DNA from: an uncultured Geobacter sp.
GTDB taxonomy: Bacteria > Desulfobacterota > Desulfuromonadia > Geobacterales > Geobacteraceae
DNA length: 8,241 nucleotides
Reading direction: 5' to 3'
Assembly (NCBI GenBank): GCA_937886325.1
Contig: CALABV010000154.1
Location: 1 to 8,241 of the forward strand
Shown: piece after piece, positions 7,275 through 8,241 of the stretch
How positions within the stretch are numbered: the first letter of the stretch is position 1
Layout of the letters: every line of letters starts with the position of its first letter
The notes under the pieces: model-generated
What the model saw: only the letters and a program-made list of their open reading frames with translations
The model's database searches: none
What the model was told of the DNA's origin: nothing
Program-made: the position numbers and the translations under genes

Positions 7275-7302
7275 GGCAAAAGGCACAGGGCACAGGGCAC
7301 GT
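7275..7302 (-). repeat. heptamer array C, inverted orientation, four units
   Basis: Read on the minus strand the units are ACGTGCC, CTGTGCC, CTGTGCC and TTTTGCC, in perfect 7-bp phase. The orientation is opposite to the arrays at 7326-7388 and 8031-8241. It lies between a GAGGGA Shine-Dalgarno (7308-7313) and the ATG of the radical SAM gene (7264). The GTGCC variants are shared with array B but absent from the large array, suggesting that B and C are older relatives of each other. Confidence 0.75.
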
Positions 7303-7307
7303 TGAAG

Positions 7308-7313
7308 TCCCTC
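7308..7313 (-). promoter_or_regulatory. Shine-Dalgarno separated from the conserved ATG
   Basis: GAGGGA on the minus strand is 7 nt before a GTG (7300) but 43 nt before the family-conserved ATG (7264). The heptamer units of array C occupy most of the intervening space, so the insertion of repeats may have moved the start codon away from its ribosome-binding site. Confidence 0.5.
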
Positions 7314-7325
7314 ACCAAGAACGTC

Positions 7326-7388
7326 TTTCACCTTTCACCTTTTGCCTTGTGCCCTTTGCCTTTTGCCTTATGCCCTTTGCCTCGTGCC
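7326..7388 (+). repeat. heptamer array B, nine degenerate units
   Basis: Nine consecutive 7-bp units without any indel: TTTCACC twice, TTTTGCC, TTGTGCC, CTTTGCC, TTTTGCC, TTATGCC, CTTTGCC and TCGTGCC. They have the same orientation as the large array upstream of thiE but several substitutions. The three units at 7368-7388 are translated as the end of ThiE, and the TTATGCC unit supplies its TAA stop. The remaining six lie in the thiE to radical SAM gap. Confidence 0.85.
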
Positions 7389-8021
7389 TTCCCCCAGCAT
7401 CTCCAGCATCTCCCGCGCGGCACGCTCCGGGTCGTCCGCCGCCAGGATGGCGGAGATAAGGGCGATCCCGCGGGCTCCGGCGCCGAGGACCGACCGGATT
7501 GTATCCTTCTTGATGCCGCCAAGGGCGAAAACCGGCAGCCGGACAATCCGGCATGCCTCGGCCAGCCGCCCGGTCCCGAGCGGCTCACCGTACGGGGCCT
7601 TGGATGGGGTGTAGTAAACGGGACTGAAGGTGATGAAATCCGCGCCGCTTTCCCGGGCATGCAGCGCCCTTTCCAGGCCATGGCACGAGACGCCGACGAG
7701 AAGTCGATCGCCGGCCATCTCCCTGACCAGTGCTACCGGCATGCTGCTCTCGCCCAGGTGGACGCCGTCGGCGCCGGTTGCCAAGGCGATGTCGAGCCGG
7801 TCGTTGATCAGAAGCTTCGCCCCGTACCGGGAGGTGAGAGATCTCAGTTCGCATGCCAGGTCGAACAGCTCCCGGCTGGAAAGGTCCTTTTCCCGCAGCT
7901 GCACGGCCCGGACCCCGCCACGGAGCGCAGCTTCAACCGCTTCGCAGAGAGTACCGCCCGACACCTGTTTCCGGTCGGTAATCAGGTACAGAGTGAAATT
8001 CACCTTTGCGTTTCCAGGCAT
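7368..8021 (-). CDS. thiE: thiamine-phosphate synthase ThiE
   Basis: 217 residues, the normal ThiE length. The TIM-barrel motifs are in order: YLITDR (12-17), AVQLREKD (39-46), LLINDRLDIA (70-79), GADGVHLGE (83-91), GVSCHG (110-115), FSPVYYTPSK (132-141), FALGGI (165-170) and GARGIALISAI (182-192). The Arg in QLREKD, the Asn/Asp pair and the Lys of TPSK correspond to conserved pyrophosphate- and magnesium-binding positions, which favours ThiE over the related TenI. The enzyme joins HMP-pyrophosphate and thiazole phosphate to give thiamine phosphate in the cytoplasm. The start ATG at 8021 has AAAGGA 7 nt upstream. The last six residues (GTRQRA) and the stop codon are made of three heptamer repeats, so the natural C terminus has probably been replaced or extended. 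No other thi gene and no TPP riboswitch is visible in the window. Confidence 0.95.
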   Translation of the reverse strand: MPGNAKVNFTLYLITDRKQVSGGTLCEAVEAALRGGVRAVQLREKDLSSRELFDLACELRSLTSRYGAKLLINDRLDIALATGADGVHLGESSMPVALVREMAGDRLLVGVSCHGLERALHARESGADFITFSPVYYTPSKAPYGEPLGTGRLAEACRIVRLPVFALGGIKKDTIRSVLGAGARGIALISAILAADDPERAAREMLEMLGEGTRQRA

Positions 8022-8028
8022 GCCGTGG

Positions 8029-8034
8029 TCCTTT
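8029..8034 (-). promoter_or_regulatory. thiE Shine-Dalgarno at the edge of the repeat array
   Basis: AAAGGA on the minus strand lies 7 nt before the thiE ATG. Its first four bases (AAAG) are the end of the first heptamer unit (8031-8034), so the ribosome-binding site is partly made of repeat sequence. Confidence 0.65.
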
Positions 8035-8241
8035 GCCCTTTGCCCTTTGCCCTTTGCCCTTTGCCTTTTGCCTTTTGCCCTTTGCCTTTTGCCTTTTGCC
8101 TTTTGCCTTTTGCCTTTTGCCTTTTGCCTTTTGCCCTTTGCCCTTTGCCCTTTGCCTTTTGCCTTTTGCCTTTTGCCCTTTGCCTTTTGCCTTTTGCCTT
8201 TTGCCCTTTGCCTTTTGCCCTTTGCCCTTTGCCCTTTGCCC
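8031..8241 (+). repeat. heptamer array A, 30 perfect-phase YTTTGCC units
   Basis: Thirty complete 7-bp units plus one base run to the window edge with no indel. Every unit is CTTTGCC or TTTTGCC: 14 begin with C and 16 with T, and the other six positions never change. The order of first bases is five C, two T, C, seven T, three C, three T, C, three T, C, T, three C. The array would form the leader, or separate the promoter, of thiE; its far end is not in the window. There are no spacers, so it is not a CRISPR. It resembles in form the heptanucleotide short tandem repeats known from filamentous cyanobacteria, though the unit is different. Confidence 0.97.
8036..8059 (-). promoter_or_regulatory. 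G-quadruplex motif upstream of thiE
   Basis: On the thiE coding strand four GGG tracts (8057-8059, 8050-8052, 8043-8045, 8036-8038) are separated by CAAA loops, which fits the G3N1-7 rule. It ends 15 nt before the thiE start codon and just before its Shine-Dalgarno. A second four-tract motif occurs at 8218-8241. Folding in RNA or DNA is inferred, not shown. Confidence 0.5.

Larger units (their letters stand above)
7275..7367 (-). other. long hairpin formed by arrays C and B
   Basis: Positions 7275-7299 can pair with 7343-7367 over 25 positions, with 23 Watson-Crick pairs and two mismatches on the minus-strand RNA. The 43-nt loop holds the GAGGGA Shine-Dalgarno of the radical SAM gene, and the alternative GTG start falls at the stem base. 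No U run follows, so it is not an intrinsic terminator. Confidence 0.6.

Noticed and set aside
7328..7681. Minus-strand frames ending in Lys/Gly/Arg-rich tails through array B
   Set aside because: They are alternate-frame readings of thiE and the heptamers; ThiE motifs identify the real frame.
8004..8010. A CTTTGCG heptamer inside the thiE 5' coding end as a stray repeat unit
   Set aside because: It is out of 7-bp phase with array A (27 bp from its first unit) and encodes ordinary ThiE sequence.
8031..8241. CRISPR array or coding repeat
   Set aside because: Units are 7 bp with no spacers, and no start signal or family similarity supports a protein across it.

Overview
The window is GC-rich bacterial DNA with compact genes. 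The gene content suggests a Geobacter-like member of the Desulfuromonadales: a Cache/PAS hybrid histidine kinase, a single-domain bacteriohemerythrin, a TPR-SPINDLY glycosyltransferase and a YhcC-type radical SAM protein. That placement is inferred from gene content and codon bias, not from a marker gene.

Layout. Positions 1-255 are intergenic, with a few weak signals. A clear intrinsic terminator (256-290, minus strand) closes a large membrane-bound hybrid sensor kinase (351-2918, minus). A 228-bp divergent region follows (2919-3146). It holds candidate promoters for both directions, each with a perfect inverted repeat in its -35/-10 spacer. Rightward runs an 850-residue protein (3147-5699) with twelve 34-residue TPR units and a GT41 (SPINDLY/OGT-like) catalytic domain. 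It overlaps by 8 bp, tail to tail, a bacteriohemerythrin gene (5692-6099, minus). After a 205-bp gap come a TIGR01212/YhcC-like radical SAM gene (6305-7264, minus) and thiE (7368-8021, minus).

The most unusual content is a family of 7-bp repeats at the right end. Upstream of thiE, 30 uninterrupted units of YTTTGCC (plus-strand reading) run off the window edge. Only the first base of the unit varies, C or T. The array touches the thiE ribosome-binding site and places a canonical G-quadruplex motif on the coding strand just before it. A second, degenerate nine-unit array covers the thiE stop codon and encodes its last six residues. A third, four-unit array lies in the opposite orientation between a good Shine-Dalgarno sequence and the conserved ATG of the radical SAM gene. 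The second and third arrays can fold together into a stem of about 25 bp. The family therefore touches the start of thiE, the end of thiE and the start of the next gene.

How the genes work together: thiE and the radical SAM gene could be cotranscribed leftward, with the hemerythrin gene downstream, but the gaps of 103 and 205 bp leave this open. The kinase and the TPR glycosyltransferase share a regulatory region; no functional link between them is visible. No RNA genes, CRISPR arrays, insertion sequences or integrases were seen.
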